Source: Phycisphaerales bacterium (lineage in GTDB: Bacteria; Planctomycetota; Phycisphaerae; Phycisphaerales; UBA1924). Taken from it: 64,000 bases of DNA. A program made the position numbers and the translations under genes. Below are positions 6,807 through 16,178 of the stretch, one piece after another. The stretch lies in the NCBI GenBank assembly GCA_029260345.1, contig JAJDDK010000005.1:720923-784922 (forward strand), in the 5' to 3' direction. Below the pieces are notes generated by a model. The model had not been told where the DNA came from. It did not search any database and saw only the letters and a list, made by a program, of their open reading frames with translations. Numbering within the stretch: position 1 is the first letter of the stretch; each line of letters starts with the position of its first letter.

Positions 6807-8486
6807 TTACTCCCCACCATCCCCAACAACCCGCTGCACTTCATCCATGCTCGTTTCGCCTTTGGCGACGAGGTTGTAGCCGCTTTGCAGCAGTGTGGTG
6901 AACACGCCCTGTTCGATGACTTTCTTGATCGCGGAGATCTGGGGATTATTCAGGACGATGTCGCGGAGTTCGTCGTTGAAGGACAACAACTCAAACAGCG
7001 CCTGTCGGCCTCGGTAGCCGGTGCGGAGGCATTGCGCGCAGCCGGTCGCGGCGTAGACGTGGTCGATGCCGTGAGCCGCACGCCCGAGGCGCGAGCCTTG
7101 CGCCGGGGTGAGTTTGGCGGGGCGTTTGCAGTTGTCGCAGAGCGTGCGCACGAGGCGTTGCGCAAGGACGAGGTCGCACGCGTTGGCGACCATGTGCCGC
7201 TCCGCGCCGAGGTCGAGCAAACGGAACACGGCGCCGATCGTGTCCTTGGTGTGCAGCGTGCTGAAGACGAGGTGGCCCGTCATCGCGGCTTGCAGCGCGA
7301 CGCGCGCCGTCTCATCGTCGCGAATCTCACCGACGAAGATCACGTCGGGGTCTTGCCGCAGCACGGAGCGCAGCAATGAGCCAAACGTGTTGCCGCGCTC
7401 GGTGTCCGCGGGGATTTGCGTGACGCCTTCGAGCTGGTATTCGACCGGGTCTTCGATCGTGATAACGTTGCGGCGTTCGCGATCAATCTCGCGCATCGCC
7501 TGATAAAGCGTGGTGGTTTTGCCGGAGCCGGTGGGGCCGCAGACGAGCATCATGCCCTGGTTCTGATGCACGGTCTTGCGCACGCGATCGACCATGTAAC
7601 GCGCCATGCCGATCTCGGTGAGGCTGGTCGGCGCATCGCGCAGATCGAGCACACGAAGCACGAGTTTCTGTCCGTGAATGCTGGGCGTGAAGCTGGCGCG
7701 ATAATCCACGCGGCGGGCGGTGAATCGCGCTGAGAAGTGACCGTCCATCACCGCATCACGAGCCGCGGTCTTGAGCTGGCACACCGTGCGGATGAGGCCC
7801 ATCGTGCGCTCGCCGACTTTCTGCGGCAGCTCAGTGACGTTGAGCATCTGCCCATCGACACGGAAACGGACGCGCAGGGCTTCGCGTTGCGGCTCAAGGT
7901 GAATGTCGGTCGCGTGCGACTTGGACGCCGCGAGCATGAGGAGTTTGACGGACATCGAACCAAGACCTTCACCGCCGAGCGCATCACTGGCGCGCCCGCT
8001 CGCGTCCACGAGGGTGACGGTCTCGTTGCGCTGATCCTTCGGCGGCAGATTCTTGATGAGATCGATGAGCTCCTTCGCCCACGGCGGCAGCGCGCCCTTG
8101 GGGAGGTGCTCGTCAGCCTCATTGCCGGTGCGCGTTTCGTATGCCGCGGCGGGCTTCTTCTTCCCGCGCGAAGTGGAGGAGGCTTCGCCGTTGGGGCGAC
8201 CGCCGGCTTTGAACGTGAACGTCTGCTGGCCGATGCGGATCACATCGCCGGGATTCAGCGTGGCGCAATCGATCTTGTCGTTGTTCAGCACAGTGCCGTT
8301 GCGCGAGCCGAGGTCGCGCACGCGGAAGCCGGGGCCGTCCGGCTCCACAATGCAGTGAAAGCGGCTGGCGAGATCGTCCATGATGACGATGTCGTTGTCA
8401 GGATGCCGTCCGATGGCGATGGGGCGATCGCGCAGCGGGGTGGGCGTCTTGGGGGGCTGATTCGACAACAACAGAAAACTCGGCAT
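6807..8486 (-). CDS. GspE/PilB-type secretion ATPase with N-terminal FHA domain
   Basis: 559 residues. Residues about 20-93 are a forkhead-associated domain (IAIGR, SRFH and SRNGT). This is followed by a charged linker and a complete type II secretion / type IV pilus assembly ATPase: Walker A GPTGSGKTT (about 317-325), Asp box, Walker B (VIFVGEIRDDET, about 382-393), His box and a four-Cys zinc site (CDNC at about 450, CAQC at about 479). The usual GspE N-terminal domain is replaced by FHA, which binds phosphothreonine, so assembly of the secretion or pilus machine may depend on a Ser/Thr kinase. Start 8486 has GGAG at 9 bases. Standalone gene here. Confidence 0.9.
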   Translation of the reverse strand: MPSFLLLSNQPPKTPTPLRDRPIAIGRHPDNDIVIMDDLASRFHCIVEPDGPGFRVRDLGSRNGTVLNNDKIDCATLNPGDVIRIGQQTFTFKAGGRPNGEASSTSRGKKKPAAAYETRTGNEADEHLPKGALPPWAKELIDLIKNLPPKDQRNETVTLVDASGRASDALGGEGLGSMSVKLLMLAASKSHATDIHLEPQREALRVRFRVDGQMLNVTELPQKVGERTMGLIRTVCQLKTAARDAVMDGHFSARFTARRVDYRASFTPSIHGQKLVLRVLDLRDAPTSLTEIGMARYMVDRVRKTVHQNQGMMLVCGPTGSGKTTTLYQAMREIDRERRNVITIEDPVEYQLEGVTQIPADTERGNTFGSLLRSVLRQDPDVIFVGEIRDDETARVALQAAMTGHLVFSTLHTKDTIGAVFRLLDLGAERHMVANACDLVLAQRLVRTLCDNCKRPAKLTPAQGSRLGRAAHGIDHVYAATGCAQCLRTGYRGRQALFELLSFNDELRDIVLNNPQISAIKKVIEQGVFTTLLQSGYNLVAKGETSMDEVQRVVGDGGE

Positions 8487-8636
8487 CCGCCACATCTCCG
8501 GGCCTGCGGCACGCCGCCAGCGGACGTCCGAACTGATCGGCGGCGCGAGGCAACGCGGGCTCAGGTCGTAGTGTATGGCAGATAAGTCGGCGAGCAATTC
8601 GCGGCGTTTGGACCACGCGAACTCGAGGCAGAATCG

Positions 8637-10664
8637 TTAATCGGCGTCTTCAAACGACAGGTGGAGGTCGAGTCGTTCGCCCTCGCGCTGAATCGTGAGC
8701 GTGAGGGGTGAGCCACGGAGCGCACCGTCTCGTGCGGCTTGATCGAGCTCGTTGAGTTCGGTTCCATTGATCGCGACGATGCGGTCGCCGGTCTTGAGTC
8801 CGGCTTTCTCGGCGATGCTGCCGGGGACGACGCCGCGAATTTCGATCGGGCCGTCGCCGCCCATGGCGGGCATGAAACCGTAGGTTCTTCGTCGCACGGG
8901 TTGCGGCAAAGCGGCCTGATCAGTTGGCGCAACGAACAAGATGCGCTGGTTCACCTGATCGATCGTGACGGCGAACTGAGCGAGCAGCGTGCTGCCGATA
9001 TTGGCTTGTTCGAAGAAGTCATTGAAATAAAGATCAGGATGGCGGATGCGTTGTCCGGCGATGGTGGCGTCGCCGTTGAGTGTGGCGGCGCGGATTTCGA
9101 ATTCGCCGCCGGCGACGCGACCCTTTCCAATAACGGTCGAGGGCTTCTCGAGTGGGAGCACGGATTCCAGTTTGCCCGGCAGCATGATCGACCCTGGATT
9201 GCCGGTGTCGAGGTGGCCGCTGGCGGTGGATCCGGCGAGGTCGAACGTGATCGAGGGATAGCCGAAGTGGTCAATGGCATAGGGGGATGAAGCGTCGAGC
9301 GAGGACAGGGCGCCGCGTTTGATCTCGACTTCATCATGCGGGAAGTCGAACGTGAGCAGGCCATCGGTGAAGAGCGTCATGCCGATGATGCCGCGCACGC
9401 CGCCGAGATCGCGCTGCATCCGATCGTCCACCCATGAGATGGAAGCGATGGATTCAAACGAGGTGTCACCAACCGTGATGGAGTCAAGCGTGTGCTGCCG
9501 CACTTCGACGTCCTGCGGTGCGCCCGGTGCGCCGACGTGCGTGCGGCCTTCTTCGGCGAGTTGCAGCTCCGCCGCGAGATCGTCGTTCAGAATGACAGAG
9601 CGTGCGCCAGTGTCGAGAATGAACTTGTAGGGGCCGTGACCGTTGATGGAGGCTTCAATCACGGGACGGCCGCCGAGACGCTCCATGGGCACGCGCGTGG
9701 GCGTCGATCCGATGCGCGATCGCTTCGGTGCGTGTTCTCGAATGTCAGGATCGATCGGCGAAATGCGCACACGATCGTTCTGTTGATCGAACGTCCATGC
9801 AAAATCACGAAGGAATTGCCCGCCGAGATTGACGGTGCGCATGGGTGGCGCGATGACGATGGACGGCTGCGCCACGACAAATTCGCCGACGTGGATGTCA
9901 CCTGTGTACGTCGCCGAGAGGATGTCGAACGGACCGGAGACCGTGCGCGCCTGGCCGATGACGAGCGGCTCTTCTGCAAAGGTGAGTTGATCAGCGACAC
10001 TCTGCGGCACGGTGATCGGGCCCATCGAACCGCTGTCAATGTGCGCTTCATGTTCGGCGCCGGCCATGGTGACGTTAATGAGCGGCGCCATGGAATCGGG
10101 ATCCATAGCGAGCACATCGGCGCCGTTGGCGTCAGGCAAAACGCCGCGGTCAAGGCGCAGTTCACGCCGGCCGTAGTCAAGCGTGAGTAGGAACTCTTGG
10201 AACAGATGGAATCCAAGGATGCCGTCGATATGGCCACGCGCATCAGCGCCGAACTGGTTGTAGTCGCGGCTCAGGACGCGCACGCCTTCAGCGTGAAACG
10301 CGCCGATCTGAATCGCGTTGAGTTCGTAGATCGGCATCATTGGGCCGGGCCGACGGCTGCCGTCGCCGCCCTGCACTTCGCCTGCGGGCTCGAGACCGAG
10401 CTTTTCGGCAAGTGAGACATCAATGCGTCCGCCGCCGGCGCCACCGGTGTCGAACATGAAACGAAACGGACCTTGGCCGTTGACCATGACGCCGTCGACG
10501 AGCACTTGTGTTCCGGCAAGTGTGATGGGGAACGCCGCGCGTTCACCTTCAAGCGTGACGCGTTCATAAGCGTCATCCAGCGAGAAGCCCTGCGCATGCG
10601 CCAGCGGGACGAGACCTTGCGCGAGGAGCAGGGCGGTGATGAGCGATGTCAGGAATCGTGCCAT
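8637..10664 (-). CDS. Secreted protein with four retropepsin-like domains and a PDZ domain
   Basis: 675 residues with a signal peptide (MARFLTSLITALLLAQGLVPLAHA). Four D-T/S-G active-site motifs occur at residues about 72, 210, 351 and 486. Each is followed at about 75 residues by a G-[IG]-x-F/L strand segment typical of single-domain retropepsin-like proteases (for example GILGFHLF, GIIGMTLF). A PDZ domain occupies residues about 600-675. Retropepsins act as dimers, so domains 1+2 and 3+4 may pair inside one chain. Domain 2 has DSG in place of DTG. The start has GGAGG upstream. It diverges from a PadR regulator across a perfect palindrome and is its probable target. Confidence 0.85.
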   Translation of the reverse strand: MARFLTSLITALLLAQGLVPLAHAQGFSLDDAYERVTLEGERAAFPITLAGTQVLVDGVMVNGQGPFRFMFDTGGAGGGRIDVSLAEKLGLEPAGEVQGGDGSRRPGPMMPIYELNAIQIGAFHAEGVRVLSRDYNQFGADARGHIDGILGFHLFQEFLLTLDYGRRELRLDRGVLPDANGADVLAMDPDSMAPLINVTMAGAEHEAHIDSGSMGPITVPQSVADQLTFAEEPLVIGQARTVSGPFDILSATYTGDIHVGEFVVAQPSIVIAPPMRTVNLGGQFLRDFAWTFDQQNDRVRISPIDPDIREHAPKRSRIGSTPTRVPMERLGGRPVIEASINGHGPYKFILDTGARSVILNDDLAAELQLAEEGRTHVGAPGAPQDVEVRQHTLDSITVGDTSFESIASISWVDDRMQRDLGGVRGIIGMTLFTDGLLTFDFPHDEVEIKRGALSSLDASSPYAIDHFGYPSITFDLAGSTASGHLDTGNPGSIMLPGKLESVLPLEKPSTVIGKGRVAGGEFEIRAATLNGDATIAGQRIRHPDLYFNDFFEQANIGSTLLAQFAVTIDQVNQRILFVAPTDQAALPQPVRRRTYGFMPAMGGDGPIEIRGVVPGSIAEKAGLKTGDRIVAINGTELNELDQAARDGALRGSPLTLTIQREGERLDLHLSFEDAD

Positions 10665-10684
10665 GGCTGAGCCTCCGGTCGTAT

Positions 10685-10703
10685 ATAGTACGAATCGTAC
10701 TAT
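10685..10703. promoter_or_regulatory. Perfect 19-bp palindrome, probable PadR operator
   Basis: ATAGTACGA-A-TCGTACTAT is a perfect inverted repeat in the 85-base gap between the divergent protease and PadR genes. Its place and symmetry suggest it is the operator through which the PadR-type regulator controls both genes. Confidence 0.75.
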
Positions 10704-10749
10704 CTGGACGCGAGCCGGGCGAGAGTCTGTCACCAAGTGCGGAGTTGGC

Positions 10750-11295
10750 ATGGCGAAATCTGAATTGACTGATCTGGAAGCCGCGGCGATCGGGTTTCTG
10801 GCCTCGAAAGGGCCGACGACGCCATATGCGGTGCGACAGTGCTTTTTGGCGTCGCCGTCAGCGCGGTTCAGCGGCTCGGCGGGGGCGATCTATCCGATGC
10901 TCGATCGGCTGGAGGATCGCGGGATGATTGCGAGCGCCGACGCCGCGACTGGAAAGCGGCCCGCGAGGCACTGCAAGGCGACACGCACCGGGAAAGCGGC
11001 ACTCAAGCGGTGGTTGCTCGGCGCTTTCGATGCGGCGTCCACATTTGCGGAGGACCCGCTGCGCACGCGCATGATTTATGTGCAGTTTTTGTCGCCGCAG
11101 GAGCGACGTGCGTGGCTGGATAACGCGGAGGCGTGTTTGCGGGCGCAACTTGAGTTGATTCGGTCGCACCAAAGCAATAATCAGGGTTCGGTGTGGCTTG
11201 ACTTGGCCCACGACAATGCGACGCGGCTGGCGAAGGCGAGGTTGGCGTGGCTCGCCGCGGCGCGGACAAAGCTGGAACGCGCTGGCTGCCTGTGA
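10750..11295 (+). CDS. PadR-family transcriptional regulator
   Basis: 181 residues. The N-terminal 90 residues form a PadR winged helix (LTDLEAAAIGFLASKGPTTPYAVRQCF ... AIYPMLDRLEDRGMI). The C-terminal half is helical and would form the dimer interface, as in the longer PadR proteins (subfamily 1, Vir-like). The ATG at 10750 has GGAG five bases upstream; the open frame extends to 10636 but overlaps the divergent gene. Likely represses its own gene and the retropepsin-like gene via the palindrome at 10685-10703. Confidence 0.85.
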   Translation: MAKSELTDLEAAAIGFLASKGPTTPYAVRQCFLASPSARFSGSAGAIYPMLDRLEDRGMIASADAATGKRPARHCKATRTGKAALKRWLLGAFDAASTFAEDPLRTRMIYVQFLSPQERRAWLDNAEACLRAQLELIRSHQSNNQGSVWLDLAHDNATRLAKARLAWLAAARTKLERAGCL

Positions 11296-11417
11296 AGTGT
11301 TGCGAAAGAGATGGAATGGCGAAGGTTTGCGAATCCACTTACGCTGGACGCGATGAATGAGGCGATCGCCGAGGGCGATGTCGCTTGTTCATGGTCTGGA
11401 CGTCGAGGGGATTCAAG

Positions 11418-12839
11418 ATGCGTACGTTCGAGATGTCTTCGCGGCTGCTGGTGATGTGTGGCGCGGTCATCGTGCTGGCGCTTGGCGTGCGCACCGAGGC
11501 GATGGGGCAGGGGACTTCTTCCTCCTCCTCATCATCATCAGAACAGCCTGAGGCTGGAACGGCGACGGACGCCGCGAAGCCTGAGGCGAGTGAAACGGAC
11601 ACGAAAGCGATCTTGCCGATCCCTGATTATTCGGGAACGCTCAAGGATCGCGAATACCTCACCGGCGAATGGAAGGGCCTTCGGCCGAAGCTCGCTGATC
11701 TTGGCATTCAGTTTGATGTGAACTGGACGCAGACGTTGCAGTCCATCGTCACCGGCGGCGTTGACACTGGTGCGGAGTACGGCGGCTCACTGGACTACAA
11801 GCTCAATCTCGACTTGTACCGCATGGGCTTGGTGCCGGGCGGCTTGCTGACCATCCGCGCGCAGACGCGCTACGGCGAATCCGTGAACGGAAATTCGGGA
11901 CTGATCAGCCCGGTGGATACGGACGGTTTCTTCCCGCTGTCCGCTGATGACATTCCCATCACGATCAGCGACTTGCTGTACACACAGTTTTTCTCAGACA
12001 AGTTTGCGCTTTTTATCGGCAAGTTCGACACCCTCAGCGGCGACCTGAATCCGTTTGCGTCAGGCCGCGGCACGCAGCAGTTCATGAACCAGAACTTCGT
12101 GTTCAACAGCGTGGCGATCTTGAGTGTGCCATACAGCACACTTGGGTTTGGCATGGTGATTCAGCCGACAAAGAACATCAAAATCAGCAGCACGATCATG
12201 AGCACGGCGGACTCTTCCACGACGACCGGATTTCAGAATCTGGGCGATGGCTGGACGTGGTCCACCGAAGCGAATTTTCAATATGAATTGGCGTCCCTGC
12301 GCGGCGGTCAGAATGTCACGTTCATCCTGGCGGGGGACAACGAGTACTTCAACATCGGCGAACGTTTTTCATTCCAGCCCGGCGTCGGTTTTGTGGCGCC
12401 AACGGAAAACACAACATGGGCGGCCACGTGGAGTGGCTGGCAGTACTTGTACATGCAGGAGAAGCCGGCCGGACCAATTGATCTCGGCAACGGGCCGCCG
12501 AGTGTCAAAGGCCTCGGTTTGTTTGCGCGCCTTGGTTTCGCCGATAAAGACACGAATCCCATCGAGTTTTCGTTCAGCGGTGGCATCGGCGGGCAGGGCA
12601 TGATTCCCGGGCGCGACAACGATCGCTTCGGCGTTGGCTACTTCTACACGAGCATTGAAACCGGGCGGCTTGCGAGCCTGACTGGGATTGAGAACCATTC
12701 ACAGGGCTTTGAAGCGTATTACAACATCGCCTTCACGCCCGCGACAGAGCTGACGCTCGATGTTCAGGTGGTGGATGGCGTGAATCCAACGGTGGACACG
12801 GCGGTGATTCTCGGCGCGCGGCTTCGATTGAATTTCTGA
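11418..12839 (+). CDS. OprB-family carbohydrate-selective porin
   Basis: 473 residues: signal peptide, a Ser run (SSSSSSSSE), then the family signature YLTGEWKGLRPKLADLGIQFDVNWTQ and a beta-barrel to the C-terminal Phe (LGARLRLNF). The barrel has alternating aromatic/polar strands and conserved NRFGVGYFYT-type segments. Outer-membrane channel for sugars or other small solutes; the substrate cannot be read from the sequence. The ATG at 11418 has GAGGGG seven bases upstream. It ends 164 bases before gadB on the same strand. Confidence 0.85.
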   Translation: MRTFEMSSRLLVMCGAVIVLALGVRTEAMGQGTSSSSSSSSEQPEAGTATDAAKPEASETDTKAILPIPDYSGTLKDREYLTGEWKGLRPKLADLGIQFDVNWTQTLQSIVTGGVDTGAEYGGSLDYKLNLDLYRMGLVPGGLLTIRAQTRYGESVNGNSGLISPVDTDGFFPLSADDIPITISDLLYTQFFSDKFALFIGKFDTLSGDLNPFASGRGTQQFMNQNFVFNSVAILSVPYSTLGFGMVIQPTKNIKISSTIMSTADSSTTTGFQNLGDGWTWSTEANFQYELASLRGGQNVTFILAGDNEYFNIGERFSFQPGVGFVAPTENTTWAATWSGWQYLYMQEKPAGPIDLGNGPPSVKGLGLFARLGFADKDTNPIEFSFSGGIGGQGMIPGRDNDRFGVGYFYTSIETGRLASLTGIENHSQGFEAYYNIAFTPATELTLDVQVVDGVNPTVDTAVILGARLRLNF

Positions 12840-13003
12840 AATTGCAATGCATTCAGCGTGACGGTTCGACGGTTCTGCGCTGATGGCGCGGCAATCCTTA
12901 TGGCAATGCGAGCGCGGTGCGTGCGTCTGCATCGCGGCTGCGATTTGCGACTATCCTGAGGCACGCTGGACGACCTTGGATCAAGAGCGAAAGGGAAAAA
13001 ACG

Positions 13004-14401
13004 ATGGCATTGCATGAACGGGAATCCATCCGGCGCGAGGTCGACGACGGTGTCTACGCATCGGAGGACCTCTCGATCAGCATGCCAAAGTCGAGGTTTC
13101 CCAAGCACGAACATGATCCGCGGCACGTGTACGCCGCAGTGCACGACGAGCTCATGCTGGACGGCAATTCGCGGCAAAATCTCGCCACGTTTTGCCAGAC
13201 CTGCGTTGAGCCGGAAATGCAAAAACTCATGGACGAGTGCATCGACAAGAACATGGTTGATAAAGATGAGTATCCGCAGACGGCGGAGCTCGAAGCACGC
13301 TGCGTTCGCATGCTGGCTGACTTGTGGAACGCGCCGTCGGACACCAATGCGGTGGGGTGCTCGACGACCGGGTCAAGCGAAGCGTCAATGCTCGGCGGCA
13401 TGGCGATGAAGCGTCAGTGGGAAGCGAAGCGCAAGAAGGATGGGAAGCCCACGGATCGGCCGAATTTAGTCACCGGCCCCGTGCAGGTGTGCTGGCACAA
13501 GTTCACGCGCTACTGGGATGTCGAGCATCGCGAGATTCCGATGGAGGATGGGCGATTGCTCATGACGCCGGAGGAAGTGTTGAAGCGGTGTGATGAGAAC
13601 ACGATCGGCGTCGTGCCGTCGCTTGGCGTGACGTTCACCGGTCAGTTTGAACCGGTCGAAGCGGTGTCGAAAGCGCTGGATGAACATCAGCAGAAGACCG
13701 GTCTGGACATTCCGATTCACGTTGACGGCGCCAGCGGCGGGTTTCTGGCGCCGTTCTGTGCGCCGGATGTGGTGTGGGATTTTCGTTTGCCACGAGTGAA
13801 GTCGATCAATGCTTCGGGACACAAGTTTGGTTTGTCGCCGCTGGGTGTCGGATGGGTGCTGTGGCGCGACACCAAGGATCTGCCGGACAATTTGATCTTC
13901 TGGGTGAATTATCTCGGCGGCAACATGCGCGACATCGCGCTGAATTTCTCGCGCCCCGGCGGGCAGATCGTGTGCCAGTACTACAACTTTATTCGTTTGG
14001 GACGCGAGGGATACCGCGACATACACAATGCGTGCTATGAGACGGCGCAGTATCTGTCACGCGAAATCGAAAAGATAGGACCGTTTGAAATCATCTACGG
14101 CGGCGATGTGATCACCGGCATTCCCGCGCTGTGCTGGCGCTTAAAGAAGGGCGCTGATCCCGGATTCAGTTTGTTTGACTTTGCGGATCGTCTCCGCTCG
14201 CGCGGCTGGCAGGTTCCGGCGTACACGTTGCCGGCGGATTGTCAGAAGCAGGTCGTGCAGCGCATTCTGGTTCGCCGCGGCGTGAGCCGAGACCTGGCGG
14301 CGCTCCTCGTCGAAGACATGAAGCGCGAGCTTGAGTACTTCAAGCGCCATCCGGTGCAGACGCCACTGACTAGTGAAGAAGCGTCAGGGTTCCACCACTA
14401 G
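13004..14401 (+). CDS. gadB: Glutamate decarboxylase
   Basis: 465 residues, almost the length of Escherichia coli GadB (466). A PLP-dependent group II decarboxylase: substrate/cofactor segment HVDGASGGF (Asp about 241) and Schiff-base Lys in [10 protein letters not shown] (residue about 274). The whole length matches, including the N-terminal [15 protein letters not shown] segment and the C-terminal tail that ends in a His pair as in GadA/GadB. It turns glutamate and a proton into GABA and CO2, an acid-resistance reaction. No GadC-type Glu/GABA exchanger is adjacent. The convergent neighbour is AspT, an exchanger for a different decarboxylase. Confidence 0.95.
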   Translation: MALHERESIRREVDDGVYASEDLSISMPKSRFPKHEHDPRHVYAAVHDELMLDGNSRQNLATFCQTCVEPEMQKLMDECIDKNMVDKDEYPQTAELEARCVRMLADLWNAPSDTNAVGCSTTGSSEASMLGGMAMKRQWEAKRKKDGKPTDRPNLVTGPVQVCWHKFTRYWDVEHREIPMEDGRLLMTPEEVLKRCDENTIGVVPSLGVTFTGQFEPVEAVSKALDEHQQKTGLDIPIHVDGASGGFLAPFCAPDVVWDFRLPRVKSINASGHKFGLSPLGVGWVLWRDTKDLPDNLIFWVNYLGGNMRDIALNFSRPGGQIVCQYYNFIRLGREGYRDIHNACYETAQYLSREIEKIGPFEIIYGGDVITGIPALCWRLKKGADPGFSLFDFADRLRSRGWQVPAYTLPADCQKQVVQRILVRRGVSRDLAALLVEDMKRELEYFKRHPVQTPLTSEEASGFHH

Positions 14402-14450
14402 TTGAATTGACGGTCGAGTTGGCGCCGAGCCGAGCGTCTCTTCGCGTGCA

Positions 14451-16160
14451 CTATTGAGCTGACGGATTCTTTGTGACCAGCCCTATGATCACCGGACCCC
14501 ACAGCGTCAGGAACACGTTCGCGACGGCGTAGGTGATGGTAAACGTCACGACCGGCGTTGCGTTGCCGGCCTTGTTCAGGAGCGCTGCGAAGCCGGGATT
14601 GGCGCTGCGCCCGCCGACGACGCACGCCAGCGCTTCGATCGGGTTTCGAATGCGCAGGACGTAGTACGAGAAGTAGAACACGAGTATCTGCGGGATGATC
14701 GTGACGGCGACGCCAAGCCCGAGCAGCAGGAGTCCATGCTCCTTGATGCTTGTCCAGGCTTTCGGTCCCGCCGAGAGGCCGACCGCCGCAACGAAGACGG
14801 CGAGGCCGAAGTCACGAAGAAAGTTTGAAGCGCCGGTCGGCAGCGCCGCGAATCGCGGATGCACCGCGCGCAGCCAGCCGAACACAAGTCCCGACAGAAG
14901 GCATCCACCACCAGCGCCCAGCGAAATTGGAACGCCGCCGAGGCGCACGGTGATCATGCCGACGAGAATGCCAACGGTCATGCCGATGCCGAAGAAAATG
15001 AAATCCGTCACCGGCGCCGCCGTGATCTCGAAACCGATCTTCGGCTGCACGCGATCCAGGTCCTTTGGTCGGCCGGTCACGTGGACCTCATCGCCGCGAT
15101 GCAATTTGAGATCGGGCAACAGCGGCAAATCACGTCCGAGGCGTTTGATGGACGTCAGAAAGACGCCGCGGCGTGTGTCCGAGTCGATGTTGTCGTGCAG
15201 GTCTTGCAACGTGCGATCGACGAGCGCCTTGTTCGTCACGATAATTTCACGGTGTTCTTCGATGAGCGACGCCGTTCGCGGCGCCGGCACGTTTTTCCCG
15301 AGCATCAGACTGCCCGCGGCAAGCGTTTCGACCACACCGGTGACGACGATGAGATCACGGGACTGGACCTTTGTGTCGAGTGTGACCTCCGTCGACTGTC
15401 CCTCACGAATGATCGCTTCAACAGTCGCGTCCGAAAGTGTTGCGTTGATCGATCGCACATCTTTCCCGACGGCAGCATCGGTGATTTCAAAGACGCGCGT
15501 GTCGATCCGATGAATCGCTTCGACCTGACCGGGGCCGGGTGACGGTTTGCCACCGGACATCGACGTCGCGAGTTTTTGCGCTTCGGCGCGAATGTCCCAG
15601 CGCATCACGGTTGGCAGGAACCACGTCGCGACGATGATCGGGCCGAGGCTGCCGAAGATGTAGCAAATGGCGTAGCCCACCGCGACGTTTGCTTCGAGCG
15701 ATTGCTTGACCTCGGTCGACAGGTTCAAGCGTTCGATCGCTTCTCCGGCGGTGCCGATGATGGCAGATTGGGTGAGTCCGCCAGCCGCAAGCCCGGCGGC
15801 GGTTCCACGATCAAGGCCGAATATGTACGCCGCGGCGAGAACGCAGCCGAGTCCGACGACGCACATGACAAACGCGGAGATGAGTTGGCGAAGCGATTGC
15901 AGATTGAGCGAACGGAAAAATTGCGGGCCGCCTTGAAAACCGACGGCGTAGATAAAGAGCGCAAAAAAGATCGACTTCACGCCGGGATCGAGTTTGATGC
16001 CGAGTTGCCCAATCAGCACGGCGAGAATCAGCGTTCCGGCAATTCCACCAAGAACAAAGTTGCCGATCTTGATCTTGCCGAACGTATAGCCCAGCGCAAT
16101 CGTGATGAAAAGGGCAAGCTCGGGAACGCGATCGAAGAGCTTGTCGATGTGTTCGAGCAT
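14451..16160 (-). CDS. aspT: Aspartate:alanine exchanger (AAE family transporter)
   Basis: 569 residues with the AAE layout: five N-terminal membrane segments (residues about 15-180), two TrkA-C-type cytoplasmic domains (about 205-375), then a second set of membrane segments. The repeated transport motifs (GFQGGPQFF, GLSAGPKAW) are present. AspT exports alanine in exchange for aspartate, with the next gene's decarboxylase consuming a cytoplasmic proton; together they build proton-motive force. Begins 18 bases after aspD ends, so one operon. Related YidE/YbjL proteins lack such a partner, which favours AspT. Confidence 0.9.
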   Translation of the reverse strand: MLEHIDKLFDRVPELALFITIALGYTFGKIKIGNFVLGGIAGTLILAVLIGQLGIKLDPGVKSIFFALFIYAVGFQGGPQFFRSLNLQSLRQLISAFVMCVVGLGCVLAAAYIFGLDRGTAAGLAAGGLTQSAIIGTAGEAIERLNLSTEVKQSLEANVAVGYAICYIFGSLGPIIVATWFLPTVMRWDIRAEAQKLATSMSGGKPSPGPGQVEAIHRIDTRVFEITDAAVGKDVRSINATLSDATVEAIIREGQSTEVTLDTKVQSRDLIVVTGVVETLAAGSLMLGKNVPAPRTASLIEEHREIIVTNKALVDRTLQDLHDNIDSDTRRGVFLTSIKRLGRDLPLLPDLKLHRGDEVHVTGRPKDLDRVQPKIGFEITAAPVTDFIFFGIGMTVGILVGMITVRLGGVPISLGAGGGCLLSGLVFGWLRAVHPRFAALPTGASNFLRDFGLAVFVAAVGLSAGPKAWTSIKEHGLLLLGLGVAVTIIPQILVFYFSYYVLRIRNPIEALACVVGGRSANPGFAALLNKAGNATPVVTFTITYAVANVFLTLWGPVIIGLVTKNPSAQ

Positions 16161-16178
16161 AGGACTCCCATCGCATGG

